The notes beneath the pieces were generated by a model. It searched no databases and was not told where the DNA came from. It was given only the letters and a program-made list of their open reading frames with translations. A stretch of 64,000 nt of DNA from Sphingobacterium sp. Its GTDB lineage: Bacteria > Bacteroidota > Bacteroidia > Sphingobacteriales > Sphingobacteriaceae. Below, piece after piece: positions 1 to 8,590 of this stretch (its first letter is position 1; each line of letters opens with the position of its first letter). The translations under genes were made by a program, and so were the position numbers. The DNA lies in the NCBI GenBank assembly GCA_031286695.1, contig JAITTY010000006.1:310001-374000 (forward strand), read 5' to 3'.

Positions 1-1
1 T

Positions 2-1003
2 GCCTTTAAATTGGATTTGCTTTCCAATTTCAGATCCTACGTGGCACACTATTTTAAAGACAAAAGACTCCGGACACTGATGGAATTCCCAGTCATTTTT
101 TTAGGCGCTTCACCCAAAGATATTCCCGCATTGTACAGCTTGATGAACTATGGTGGTTATGCCTTGGGCACTCATTATCCCAAAGGCGGATTTTATCAGC
201 TGGTGCTGGCGATGCAGCAAGTCGCTGAAAAGCAAGGAGCAACATTTTATTTTAACCATAATGTTGATGAATTTGAAATCAAAAAAAATACCATCACTTC
301 GATTACAGTTAACGGCAGCAGCATCGCATTTGATCTTATTATTGCGTCCGCCGATTATCACCATGTCGAAACACTCTTGCCCAAGGAACTGAGAAACTAC
401 GATGATGCTTATTGGGAGAGCAGGACCTTTGCGCCTTCCAGTTTGATTTATTATCTCGGTATGAGATCAGCCATGCCTAACTTGAGACATCATACGCTTT
501 TCTTTGAACACGATCTAGATGACCATATTGATTGTATTTATGGTGAAAAAAAATGGCCTCAAAATCCACTATTTTATGTATGCTGTCCTTCCAAAACAGA
601 CCCAGATGTCGCTCCAGAAAATCAGGAGAATCTTTTTCTACTGATGCCATTGGCGACAGATATTGTAGATAGAGAGGAGACGCGGGAAGAATACCTGAAG
701 CAGATGTTAAAGCGTCTTGAGAAGCAAACAGGAGCAATAGATCTGTATGAACAGATCGTTTTTAAACGAAGTTACTGTGTCAGTGATTTTGCCCTCGATT
801 ATAACGCGTATGGCGGGAATGCCTATGGCCTGGCAAATACATTAAAACAGACTGCTGTCTGGAAACCCAAAATCAGGAATAAGAAAGTGCATAATCTTTT
901 TTATACAGGGCAGTTGACGGTACCCGGGCCAGGTGTACCACCATCTATCATATCTGGAAAATTAGTCGCCCAGGAAGCTATTAAATTAAATTATAATCCA
1001 TAA
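2..1003 (+). CDS. crtI: Phytoene desaturase CrtI, C-terminal part (5' end outside window)
   Basis: This is the last 333 codons of a phytoene desaturase, the FAD-dependent enzyme that introduces double bonds into phytoene to give lycopene. The frame is open to the left edge, so the true start and the N-terminal dinucleotide-binding motif lie outside the window; full-length relatives are near 490 residues. The C-terminus carries the CrtI-type FAD-binding segment YTGQLTVPGPGVPPSIISGK, and an internal stretch (GGYALGTHYPKGGFYQLV) matches the family. It ends 4 bp before crtB, so it heads a crtI-crtB-crtZ-crtY operon. Confidence 0.93.
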   Translation, partial: AFKLDLLSNFRSYVAHYFKDKRLRTLMEFPVIFLGASPKDIPALYSLMNYGGYALGTHYPKGGFYQLVLAMQQVAEKQGATFYFNHNVDEFEIKKNTITSITVNGSSIAFDLIIASADYHHVETLLPKELRNYDDAYWESRTFAPSSLIYYLGMRSAMPNLRHHTLFFEHDLDDHIDCIYGEKKWPQNPLFYVCCPSKTDPDVAPENQENLFLLMPLATDIVDREETREEYLKQMLKRLEKQTGAIDLYEQIVFKRSYCVSDFALDYNAYGGNAYGLANTLKQTAVWKPKIRNKKVHNLFYTGQLTVPGPGVPPSIISGKLVAQEAIKLNYNP

Positions 1004-1007
1004 GACC

Positions 1008-1844
1008 ATGAAACAGCTATTTGATGAACTTGCTTATGAAGTGAGCAAAAAGACGACCGAAAAATATAGTACGAGTTTTTCGCTTGGTATTTTGGCCCTT
1101 AAGCCCAGCATTCGCGCTAGTATATATGCAATTTATGGATATGTTAGACTCGCAGACGAGATCGTAGATAGTTTTCATGGTTATGATAAGCAACGGTTAT
1201 TGGCAAGATTATACCTGGAGACAAATCATGCCTTGGAAGAGGGGATTTCGTTGAATCCAATCTTGCAATCTTTTCAGGAAACTGTAAGGAAATATCGCAT
1301 CGACATTGATCTCATCCGGCAATTTCTCCATAGCATGGAAATGGACTTAAAAAAGGTAGACTATAGTTCGGAACTTTATAAAGAGTATATCTATGGTTCA
1401 GCCGAAGTGGTTGGACTCATGTGTTTACAGGTCTTTACAGAAGGAAATAAACAGCGCTATGATGAATTGAAACCTTATGCAATGAAATTGGGGTCCGCGT
1501 TCCAGAAAATAAACTTTTTGCGGGATCTCAAAGATGATTATCAGACCCTTGGCCGTACTTACTTTCCAAATTTAGATATGGCCGTGTTCGACAATACACT
1601 AAAAGGTCAAATCGAGGAAGAAATTCAACAGGAATTTAAAGAAGCGCTTTTGGGAATTAAAAAATTACCGACATCAGCAAAATTTGGGGTTTATCTAGCC
1701 TATAAATACTATCTTTCGCTATTCGCCAAGATTCGTAAGAAATCTTCAAAGGAAATTTTAGAAAAGAGAATCCGTATTCCCAATACCGAAAAGGCTTATG
1801 TAGCCTTTAAAAGCTATTTGCGTTATAAGGCGGCTTATTTATAA
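1008..1844 (+). CDS. crtB: Phytoene synthase CrtB
   Basis: The 278-residue product is a squalene/phytoene synthase that condenses two geranylgeranyl diphosphates into phytoene. Both aspartate-rich Mg2+/substrate motifs are visible: D50-EIV-D54 in RLADEIVDSF, and D173-LKD-D177 in DLKDDYQTLGR. The length is normal for the short bacterial form. The start ATG lies 4 bp after the crtI stop, so the two are probably co-translated. No crtE (GGPP synthase) is present in the visible part of the cluster, so the precursor must come from a gene elsewhere. Confidence 0.95.
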   Translation: MKQLFDELAYEVSKKTTEKYSTSFSLGILALKPSIRASIYAIYGYVRLADEIVDSFHGYDKQRLLARLYLETNHALEEGISLNPILQSFQETVRKYRIDIDLIRQFLHSMEMDLKKVDYSSELYKEYIYGSAEVVGLMCLQVFTEGNKQRYDELKPYAMKLGSAFQKINFLRDLKDDYQTLGRTYFPNLDMAVFDNTLKGQIEEEIQQEFKEALLGIKKLPTSAKFGVYLAYKYYLSLFAKIRKKSSKEILEKRIRIPNTEKAYVAFKSYLRYKAAYL

Positions 1845-1862
1845 ATTATCAGCAGACAGCAT

Positions 1863-2321
1863 ATGAATTTTATTATTGTAATAATCACGTTTATTACCAT
1901 GGAGGGTGCTACCTGGTTGATTCACAAATATATTATGCATGGTTTTTTGTGGATCTTGCATCGAGACCATCATGACCACAGCAACGACGGCTTTTTAGAA
2001 AAAAATGATTATTTCTTTGTCATATTTGCTTTGCCTACGATCGCCCTGATGTATTTTGGTTCTCTGAGAGATTATAATTATCTGTTTTTTATTGGCTTGG
2101 GTATCATGCTGTATGGTATGGCCTATTTTTTTGTACATGATATTTTTATCCATCAAAGGTTTAAACTATTGAGCAAAACAAACAATAAATACTTTTTGGC
2201 ACTCCGACGTGCCCACAAGCAACATCATAAGCATCTGGGCAAGGAAGAGGGGGAGTGTTTCGGCTTTTTGTATGTTCCGATTAAATATTTTAAAATGTAT
2301 AGTAATAATGACAAAACGTGA
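1863..2321 (+). CDS. crtZ: Beta-carotene hydroxylase CrtZ
   Basis: This is a 152-residue integral-membrane di-iron hydroxylase of the fatty-acid-hydroxylase type, expected to hydroxylate the beta-ionone rings of beta-carotene to give zeaxanthin. The histidine ligands can be read directly: H21-X4-H26, H33-RD-HH-D-H39, H92-X4-H97 and H118-KQ-HHKH. Hydrophobic segments separate the clusters. The stop TGA overlaps the next ATG (TGATG at 2319-2323), the usual sign of translational coupling to the cyclase gene. Confidence 0.95.
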   Translation: MNFIIVIITFITMEGATWLIHKYIMHGFLWILHRDHHDHSNDGFLEKNDYFFVIFALPTIALMYFGSLRDYNYLFFIGLGIMLYGMAYFFVHDIFIHQRFKLLSKTNNKYFLALRRAHKQHHKHLGKEEGECFGFLYVPIKYFKMYSNNDKT

Positions 2322-3037
2322 TGCAGTATACTTATGCGCTTATCTTATTTTTTACGGTAATTGTCTGCTTTGTCGCATCTTTCGATAAGCGACTGCGATT
2401 TGACCGTGAGTTTGTTCCATTTTTTAAAGCATCAGGTCTTGTTGCCGTCTTTTTTATTGCTTGGGATATCTGGTTTACTAGCCGTGGAGTCTGGTGGTTT
2501 GACACAAAATATACGATAGGTTTGGTCATAGCAGGCCTTCCCTTAGAAGAATGGTTATTTTTTATCTCTATTCCGTTTTCCTGCATTTTTACCTATTTCT
2601 GTATTGACAAATTTTTTAAATTAGAATCGTTAAGTGCTTTTAATAACATTTTGGTTTTTGTGAGTACGATTATATGTGCAGTCATTGCGCTTCGATATGT
2701 TGACCGTATCTACACGCTAGTGACTGCTCTTGTTACTATATTTACACTATTGATCTTTCATTTTGTGCTCCGGGTACAATGGATTACCCAAGCTTCCCTC
2801 GTTTTTACTTTGCTGATGCTAGGTTTTTTACCCGTGAATGGTATACTAACCGGAACAGGGTTAGAATCTCCGATAGTCAATTATAACCCAAAAGATTTTA
2901 TGGGTTTCAGGATACTCACCATCCCCGTTGAAGACGCCGTTTACGGATATTCCCAGTTTTTATTAGTTCTTTATTTCTTTAAGGAATTTCAAAATAGATC
3001 CGATTCGAATTCTTCCCATAAGGTTGAAGCTGTTTAG
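2321..3037 (+). CDS. crtY: Lycopene cyclase, CrtYcd-type two-domain membrane protein
   Basis: The 238-residue, highly hydrophobic protein contains two copies of the small lycopene cyclase domain fused in tandem. The diagnostic acidic motifs are PLEE at residues 74-77 and PVED at 202-205. The family cyclises the psi-ends of lycopene into beta-rings in the membrane; it is unrelated to FAD-dependent CrtY/CrtL. I chose ATG 2321, which overlaps the crtZ stop, over the GTG at 2318. With crtZ directly upstream the pathway end product is most likely zeaxanthin. The next gene is convergent. Confidence 0.92.
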   Translation: MQYTYALILFFTVIVCFVASFDKRLRFDREFVPFFKASGLVAVFFIAWDIWFTSRGVWWFDTKYTIGLVIAGLPLEEWLFFISIPFSCIFTYFCIDKFFKLESLSAFNNILVFVSTIICAVIALRYVDRIYTLVTALVTIFTLLIFHFVLRVQWITQASLVFTLLMLGFLPVNGILTGTGLESPIVNYNPKDFMGFRILTIPVEDAVYGYSQFLLVLYFFKEFQNRSDSNSSHKVEAV

Positions 3038-3112
3038 GGGTTTCTATTCAATCAATAGCTTTCAAATGAAATTGTTGGATTAGCTGGTTTTCATTTAATA
3101 ATTTTTATCCTG

Positions 3113-5470
3113 TTAGCTTCCGAATCGATAGCTTAGGGACAGCAAGACTTTTCTATTATCTGGAAAATCTGAATAAAACACTTTTAGGTCTCCATACTCG
3201 CTGATCAATTGCGGATTTGCATTTCTGAGTAAACCATTAGCGGTCAGTTTGATCATGCCTCGATCTCCGAACATCTTCTTTTCTGCTGCCAGATCCATAC
3301 CGTACCGTTTGTCTGTTCGTGAAGGACCTGTGGTAATTCCTGACCGATAATAAAGTGCTATTTCAGTGCGAAACCCATATTTGAATTGCAGTGTATGCCG
3401 GCTGTTAGCCGTCCAGCTAGATCCTTTTGAATCTAGATTTACATTTCCGATTTCGCCAGAATAGTTGTTGTAAAAAGCATTGATATAGTGACTTGCTGTC
3501 CACCAGGAGCGAAACGTTTGATTGTACATGACACTTCCGCTATAATTCAGATAGCGTCCAATATTTTCTGGTCTAGATAGATTTTCGCCAACTTTATCTC
3601 CTTGACGGACAATCCAATTGATCATATCTCGCCCATAAGAAACACCCAAAGTAGTAAATAACTTGTTTTTGTAGCCATGGCCTATTTCGGAGATGTAACT
3701 CTTTTCAGGTTTTAAGTCTGGATTCCCTTCATTGTAACTATAAGCATCTTCATAGACCCTAAATATATTAATATCGTGATCGCCGGGTCTTTCAATACGG
3801 CTGCTAAAAGATGTCCTCAGCGTGTTTTTATCGTTCAAGTGGTATAAAAAAGATCCGCTAGGAAACAAATCAAAATAACGTTGATCATTTTTTTTGTCCA
3901 ATGTAACCTGATTGGCATTGATGAAGGTATATTCACCGCGCAAACCGACCTGATATTCTATTTTTTTTGATTTCCGGGAAAATATCGCATAGAGTGCTTC
4001 AATATGCTGTGTGTATTGAAAACGATTGGAAGTATTTGGATCCTTTTTCCAAGAGCCGTTATCCAATACGGTATTGATGACATCATTATTGATAAAAAAA
4101 TAGGTGCCTTTCCAGCCCAGTTCGATTTTACTGGAATCAGTTAACGGTTTACTATAATCAAGCCTTCCGGAATAAGTCGTATTGCTTAGATCTTGTACAT
4201 TGGTCCTTCCAGTAGTGGAATTTTTTTCCGATTGCAAATCGAATTTATTTGTTTCGAAACGATTATTGTAGTCATTTCCGTGAGGAGCAAAGTCAAAATT
4301 AAATTTTAAAAAATGATCTTCTCCCTCGTATTTATTGACATAATTGATGTTAAATGTCCAGTTTTTGAAAGATTCATCAAACTGATTGTTACTCCATGCA
4401 CGTTCAGTTTGCACGTTTGCTGGATAGTTCCAGGTATCCATTTCGATTGAGGCATACGGCTTATAATTGCCATACATCCAGTGTACACTTCCATCGAGGA
4501 TTCCGCCATCAGAAAATTCATATTTTGCTCCAGCCCGAACGCTATGAAAAGAGGCGTCGTCTAGTTTTTTGTTTTCATACTGTCTTTGAAAGGACGTCAA
4601 ATTTCCCTGATTAAAAAAGCTTCTTTCGGTCAGATTATGGCTGTTGCCACGGTCATAGCTCTTATTACCCTGTACGTACATATCTAGGCCGTTTACTTTA
4701 TAATGTAAGCCGCCACCAAAGCCACCATAGAATTGCCGGCCATGCCCGGCACGTAGGAATGCATCGCCTCCGAAACCTACTTTTGTATTTCTCTTTGTTA
4801 CGATATTGATAATCCCTGCTGTTCCGGAAGCATCTTCACGGGCAGAGGGATTGCTGATCAGCTCTAGTTTTGCCACTTCAGATGCCTGAAGTCCACGCAA
4901 AATGCTTGCGAGCTGATCGCCCGATACATACATGTCACGGCCATTAATTCGTACATTGGCTCCAGCACGGCCTTGAATTGAAAAATTGCCTTTTCCATCG
5001 GAAACAAGACCAGGTGTTTTTTCTAGTAGCTCGAGGACATTGTTTCCTTCAGCCAAAACGCTTCCCTCTACATCAACAACCATTTTATCGGCGTATTGGC
5101 GCACGCCGGCCTGCTTTCCGGTTACATGAACTGTTTCCATCCGATGTTCGGCCGGCTGTAGAAAAATAGGAACTGTTGTTTGATTTTCTCCTTTCAGCCG
5201 ATAGGGTCTACTGAACACGCTCGTGTGCCCAATAGAGCTATAGCGGATAACATAGTCTCCATTTTTTATGACATGGAATAGAAATGAGCCATCTTTGGCT
5301 GCATTTGCCTGCATGACTAATGCTGAATCCGGCAAATGTAGAAGGCTGGCGGTAGCGCCTTTAATCGGATGCCCATCTTTGTCAAAGATTTTTCCGGCTA
5401 TTTTTGTCTGTGCCATTAACCCTACGGCAGAACTTGAAAGCAGAATAGATAATAATGTCGATTTAGTCAT
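3113..5470 (-). CDS. Outer-membrane beta-barrel receptor-like protein (TonB-dependent receptor superfamily)
   Basis: The 785-residue protein has a cleavable signal (MTKSTLLSILLSSSAVGLMAQ), a carboxypeptidase-regulatory-like beta-sandwich near residues 23-100 (GKIFDKDGHPIKGATASLL), a plug-like region (VLELLEKTPGLVSDGKGNFS, then SGTAGIINIVTKR), and a long barrel ending in RKVLLSLSYRFGS. The arrangement fits the outer-membrane beta-barrel class that is usually annotated as TonB receptor without a defined substrate. It lies 70 bp downstream of the PepSY gene in the same direction, so it may be the last member of the iron-uptake operon or have its own promoter. The substrate is unknown. Confidence 0.82.
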   Translation of the reverse strand: MTKSTLLSILLSSSAVGLMAQTKIAGKIFDKDGHPIKGATASLLHLPDSALVMQANAAKDGSFLFHVIKNGDYVIRYSSIGHTSVFSRPYRLKGENQTTVPIFLQPAEHRMETVHVTGKQAGVRQYADKMVVDVEGSVLAEGNNVLELLEKTPGLVSDGKGNFSIQGRAGANVRINGRDMYVSGDQLASILRGLQASEVAKLELISNPSAREDASGTAGIINIVTKRNTKVGFGGDAFLRAGHGRQFYGGFGGGLHYKVNGLDMYVQGNKSYDRGNSHNLTERSFFNQGNLTSFQRQYENKKLDDASFHSVRAGAKYEFSDGGILDGSVHWMYGNYKPYASIEMDTWNYPANVQTERAWSNNQFDESFKNWTFNINYVNKYEGEDHFLKFNFDFAPHGNDYNNRFETNKFDLQSEKNSTTGRTNVQDLSNTTYSGRLDYSKPLTDSSKIELGWKGTYFFINNDVINTVLDNGSWKKDPNTSNRFQYTQHIEALYAIFSRKSKKIEYQVGLRGEYTFINANQVTLDKKNDQRYFDLFPSGSFLYHLNDKNTLRTSFSSRIERPGDHDINIFRVYEDAYSYNEGNPDLKPEKSYISEIGHGYKNKLFTTLGVSYGRDMINWIVRQGDKVGENLSRPENIGRYLNYSGSVMYNQTFRSWWTASHYINAFYNNYSGEIGNVNLDSKGSSWTANSRHTLQFKYGFRTEIALYYRSGITTGPSRTDKRYGMDLAAEKKMFGDRGMIKLTANGLLRNANPQLISEYGDLKVFYSDFPDNRKVLLSLSYRFGS

Positions 5471-5540
5471 AAAAGTATCCTCTTTGTCCTTTCTAGTGAA
5501 AGGACTGTCATTAGCATAAATTAAACAGTGGTCAGTAAAC

Positions 5541-6887
5541 CTATGTATTTGTTGATTTTGGGCGAAAGCGGATTTTTGGTTTTCTTATCTGTGGATCTCC
5601 CTGCGTATTTGGAACCATATTGTCACAAATAGCATCAGATTCTTTCATTGAATTATTACGGCCTTTTTTCTTTCCCCATTTACGATTATACCAAATAATA
5701 AAACCTGTAACAGGCAGTGATCCTGCAATAAATGTTAGAAAAAAAGCGAGTAATTTTGTTGGAAATCCCCCTATAGAACCTACGTGTATATCGTAATTAA
5801 GTCTTCTGAATTTTTCACCGGCGCTGAGTTCGTAGAAGTCTTTATTAAACAGTGTTATATTATTTGGTAGAAAATTTCCTGTATACTGATCGAATGAATA
5901 ATAGCGGTTATTATACTGTCTATCCATATCATTACGGATATATACCGAAATGGTAGCGTCTTTTTTTTCAGCGTCCGGATAAGTGATTGTCAGGTAATGA
6001 GGATCTTTATATTGCGCTAGAATGCCTTGGATCTCTTGATCAAAAGCCTTTGGGAAATATGCTAACTGATCGATCCTTGTCGAATCTGAATGCACAGAAG
6101 TTCGTTCGGCCAATGGGGTTCCCCAGTTTGTAGACCAATAAAGTGCTCTGTTAAACCAGTCGATACCATAGTACATTCCTGTCACAGCCAATAATAGAAT
6201 CAAAAGAAAAGAATAAAAACCAACTACATTATGAAGGTCCAGATTGACCCGTTTCCAGCCTGCCTTCCACTTGATCTTAAAGCTTTTTTCCCGTGTTGAT
6301 TTTGTCCATTTTTTTGGGTACCACCACACTAATCCAGTAATTAGAGTAATACTGAATATCAAGGTGGCATAGTTGACAATGGGACGTCCAATATCCCGTG
6401 GAAGCCATAAGAAACGATGTCCATTGAGTGTCCATGCAAAAAAGCTGTTTAATTTTTCTCTTCGTCTTGCTTCTTCTGAATTGTCTTCAGTTTTTACGCC
6501 AAGATACGTACCTGTATAGGGATGCAGCAGGTGGACTTCCGGTTTTGTTTTCTCAGTGTGCCCAGTTTCTTTTGCTAGCATGGTAAATGAAACTGGATAA
6601 TCTCTTGTATATGTAATACTACGGACCTTGCTGTTCGGGTAAAGAGAGTCTGCGATTCTGCTAATTTGGGATGGGGAAATCAGAGATTTGCTAGCTGCAA
6701 GGATATATTGCCGTTCTTTTTTCGGAATAACAAGATCAGTAATTTCATGATTAAAAACCCAAAGACAGGCCATCAGACAGATGACAAAGACAATAATTCC
6801 AGAGATCAATCCAAGCCAGAGGTGCAGCCAATTATTGACCAGCCGAACCGTTGAATTATTTCTTTTCTTTCTTATCGCCATTTCCAT
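5541..6887 (-). CDS. PepSY-associated inner-membrane protein (XusC-like, siderophore uptake)
   Basis: This 448-residue protein has the four-helix PepSY_TM architecture: helix 1 in the LHLWLGLISGIIVFVICLM region, a second helix after NGHRFLWLP, a third in HNVVGFYSFLLILLLAVTG, and a C-terminal helix after DIHVGSIGG, with periplasmic PepSY-like segments between. The recurring histidines (LHLW, GHRF, LHNV, IHVG) are typical of the family, which is proposed to act in iron release or reduction after TonB-dependent import. The start codon abuts the stop of the upstream small gene (TAA then ATG), so translation is coupled. Its partners upstream resemble the XusABC xenosiderophore system of Bacteroides. 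Confidence 0.86.
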   Translation of the reverse strand: MEMAIRKKRNNSTVRLVNNWLHLWLGLISGIIVFVICLMACLWVFNHEITDLVIPKKERQYILAASKSLISPSQISRIADSLYPNSKVRSITYTRDYPVSFTMLAKETGHTEKTKPEVHLLHPYTGTYLGVKTEDNSEEARRREKLNSFFAWTLNGHRFLWLPRDIGRPIVNYATLIFSITLITGLVWWYPKKWTKSTREKSFKIKWKAGWKRVNLDLHNVVGFYSFLLILLLAVTGMYYGIDWFNRALYWSTNWGTPLAERTSVHSDSTRIDQLAYFPKAFDQEIQGILAQYKDPHYLTITYPDAEKKDATISVYIRNDMDRQYNNRYYSFDQYTGNFLPNNITLFNKDFYELSAGEKFRRLNYDIHVGSIGGFPTKLLAFFLTFIAGSLPVTGFIIWYNRKWGKKKGRNNSMKESDAICDNMVPNTQGDPQIRKPKIRFRPKSTNT

Positions 6888-7220
6888 TTATTTTACGGCA
6901 AAGCTCATCGAGCTGGCACGACTATATTCTTCAAAAGCTTGTCCTTCTGCCTTTTCCTTTTTCGAGACCTCAGTAAAATATTTACCTTTCCATTCTGGTG
7001 TAAATCTGACGATACCATTGTCATCTGTTTCCATCCATTTGATCCAGCCGCGTGGGGCGATGATCTGAATAGATGAGATCATTTCATGCTCATCATAAAC
7101 CACTTTTACAGTATGAGATTTTCCTTTAACACCTTTCAGGGATGTATCCATAAATACAGCGTTTGCTGAAGCAGATAGCATAATAAAGTATAGTAGGAAG
7201 GTTATTAATAGTGTTTTCAT
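6888..7220 (-). CDS. Small exported protein, possible beta-sandwich, in iron-uptake operon
   Basis: This 110-residue protein has a clear signal peptide (MKTLLITFLLYFIMLSASANA) followed by about 90 residues rich in beta-strand-forming sequence. The part TDDNGIVRFTPEWKGKYFTEV resembles DUF4198 or carboxypeptidase-regulatory folds seen in metal-uptake operons, but I cannot assign a family firmly. It sits between the DUF4374 lipoprotein and the PepSY protein and is translationally coupled to the latter. A periplasmic helper for iron handling is a guess from position only. A hairpin-forming inverted repeat lies just upstream. Confidence 0.7.
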   Translation of the reverse strand: MKTLLITFLLYFIMLSASANAVFMDTSLKGVKGKSHTVKVVYDEHEMISSIQIIAPRGWIKWMETDDNGIVRFTPEWKGKYFTEVSKKEKAEGQAFEEYSRASSMSFAVK

Positions 7221-7248
7221 TTGATTTGAACGTATGCGTTGTCGATAT

Positions 7249-7325
7249 AGAAATACCTAGCTCCGAATTTGCACACTGAGCATTAGGAAAATTCACGCTG
7301 ACTGTATATCCGGCTAGGTATTTCT
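7249..7325 (-). repeat. 13-bp perfect inverted repeat between two operon genes
   Basis: The arms AGAAATACCTAGC (7249-7261) and GCTAGGTATTTCT (7313-7325) are perfect reverse complements separated by 51 bases. In the minus-strand transcript this forms a long hairpin in the 122-base gap between the DUF4374 lipoprotein gene and the small exported gene. No T-run follows, so it is not a standard terminator. It may set the ratio of upstream to downstream mRNA by stabilising 3' ends. Confidence 0.6.
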
Positions 7326-7342
7326 TAAAGTTTGGCGGTTAT

Positions 7343-8566
7343 TTATTTGAGCTTATTGAGGTGATAAACTTGCGTAATTCCCGGATCGATCTCGGCACCG
7401 CGTTTTACCGAATTTTTTGCTGGATCGTATTCATATACATACCATTTAGACTCGTCTGTTTTAAAGATATCGTATAGTTTTCCATTCTCCATAAAGTTCA
7501 TTGTGGTTTTTGATTCGCCGCCGCCGACTAAAATCCGTAGATCTGCCACGATTTTTTTATTTGCGGGATCAATTACAAAAGGACTTATATATACTTTACC
7601 ATCACCTAGTTTCTGTACCTGTGATATGTTGTTGCTAAATACGTTGTAATCTTTTAAGTCGAAGAAATAATCTGGATCGAAAGTAGTCTGTCCCGATTTA
7701 ATACGTAACAAGCCATATGTCGCTGCATCTGTCTTTTTGGTTACAATGTATAGGTCGTTATTGTCATCTGTAAAAGTAAGTGTCTGAACTTCCCAGTGGC
7801 CGGCGGCAAAGCCCCCCCGAGCATCTTTTACGATTTTACCATTTGCCAAACTAGGGTAATCACATACATACATATAGGCTGTATCGATAATATCCTTACG
7901 GGTTTCATTACTTCTATATTTGTGACCGACAAATAATTTGTCGCCTATTTGCGAAAAGCTTGTTGGTACGATATAAGGGTTATGGTCTTTACCTTCTGGA
8001 GTTTTTGGATTAAACGTGATCATTGGTATTTCGATACCCATTGTTTTATTGATCGTCATGTTGTTGATGTTCATAAAATAGATGGGTTGTTCCAGCACAT
8101 TTTTCTCCTTATTTGTTGTCCCCGCAGTTTTGGTAAATACCATCTCGTCTTTCGTGCTGATATCTTTTAAGACTTTACCCAGGTAGAAGTTTCCAGGGAA
8201 GGCATAGTTGTTCGTTTCTTTCCAAGACTTACTATTGACCACTTCAAATTGACTGAATCGGGTGCCGTCATTTGAGAGGTAATATTTACCTTCATAGGCG
8301 TAGGCATAAACAGCATAAAATGATGCTGGTAGGTGAGAAGTAATATCAATTCCTTGATTGTTATTGGGAGTCAATAACGTATCTTTCATTAAATTATCAG
8401 CTGTGAGTAGATAAGAAGATCCAGCCGCGGTTGTCACCCATACACTATATAAGCTATTTGAAGTTGGTGTAGTTTCATCAGGTGAAGTGGTGTCGGGAGA
8501 TTTCTTGCACGAAGTAAATAATGCAGCCGCAGCGAATATTGCAATGGCGAATTTGTTGATTTTCAT
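7343..8566 (-). CDS. DUF4374 lipoprotein (XusB-like siderophore-binding protein)
   Basis: The 407-residue lipoprotein has lipobox ALFTSC with the acylated cysteine at residue 20, then a Thr/Ser/Asp-rich tether. The body is a series of short repeated beta-type segments ending in KWYVYEYDPAKNSVKRGAEI, which fits the DUF4374 family. As I recall, the Bacteroides member XusB is a surface beta-propeller that captures catecholate siderophores for the TonB receptor XusA. Here it lies 24 bp downstream of a TonB receptor gene and upstream of a PepSY gene, the same gene set. The exact siderophore cannot be read from sequence. Confidence 0.8.
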   Translation of the reverse strand: MKINKFAIAIFAAAALFTSCKKSPDTTSPDETTPTSNSLYSVWVTTAAGSSYLLTADNLMKDTLLTPNNNQGIDITSHLPASFYAVYAYAYEGKYYLSNDGTRFSQFEVVNSKSWKETNNYAFPGNFYLGKVLKDISTKDEMVFTKTAGTTNKEKNVLEQPIYFMNINNMTINKTMGIEIPMITFNPKTPEGKDHNPYIVPTSFSQIGDKLFVGHKYRSNETRKDIIDTAYMYVCDYPSLANGKIVKDARGGFAAGHWEVQTLTFTDDNNDLYIVTKKTDAATYGLLRIKSGQTTFDPDYFFDLKDYNVFSNNISQVQKLGDGKVYISPFVIDPANKKIVADLRILVGGGESKTTMNFMENGKLYDIFKTDESKWYVYEYDPAKNSVKRGAEIDPGITQVYHLNKLK

Positions 8567-8590
8567 AAAAAATATATATTTATTTGTTTT

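Noticed and set aside
2318..2320. GTG start for the lycopene cyclase
   Set aside because: ATG at 2321 overlaps the crtZ stop in the usual TGATG manner and the preceding GTG adds only one residue.
3038..3112. Weak hairpin AAATGAAA/TTTCATTT between crtY and the convergent receptor gene as a terminator
   Set aside because: Only 8 AT pairs with a loop of more than 15 bases; not strong enough to call.
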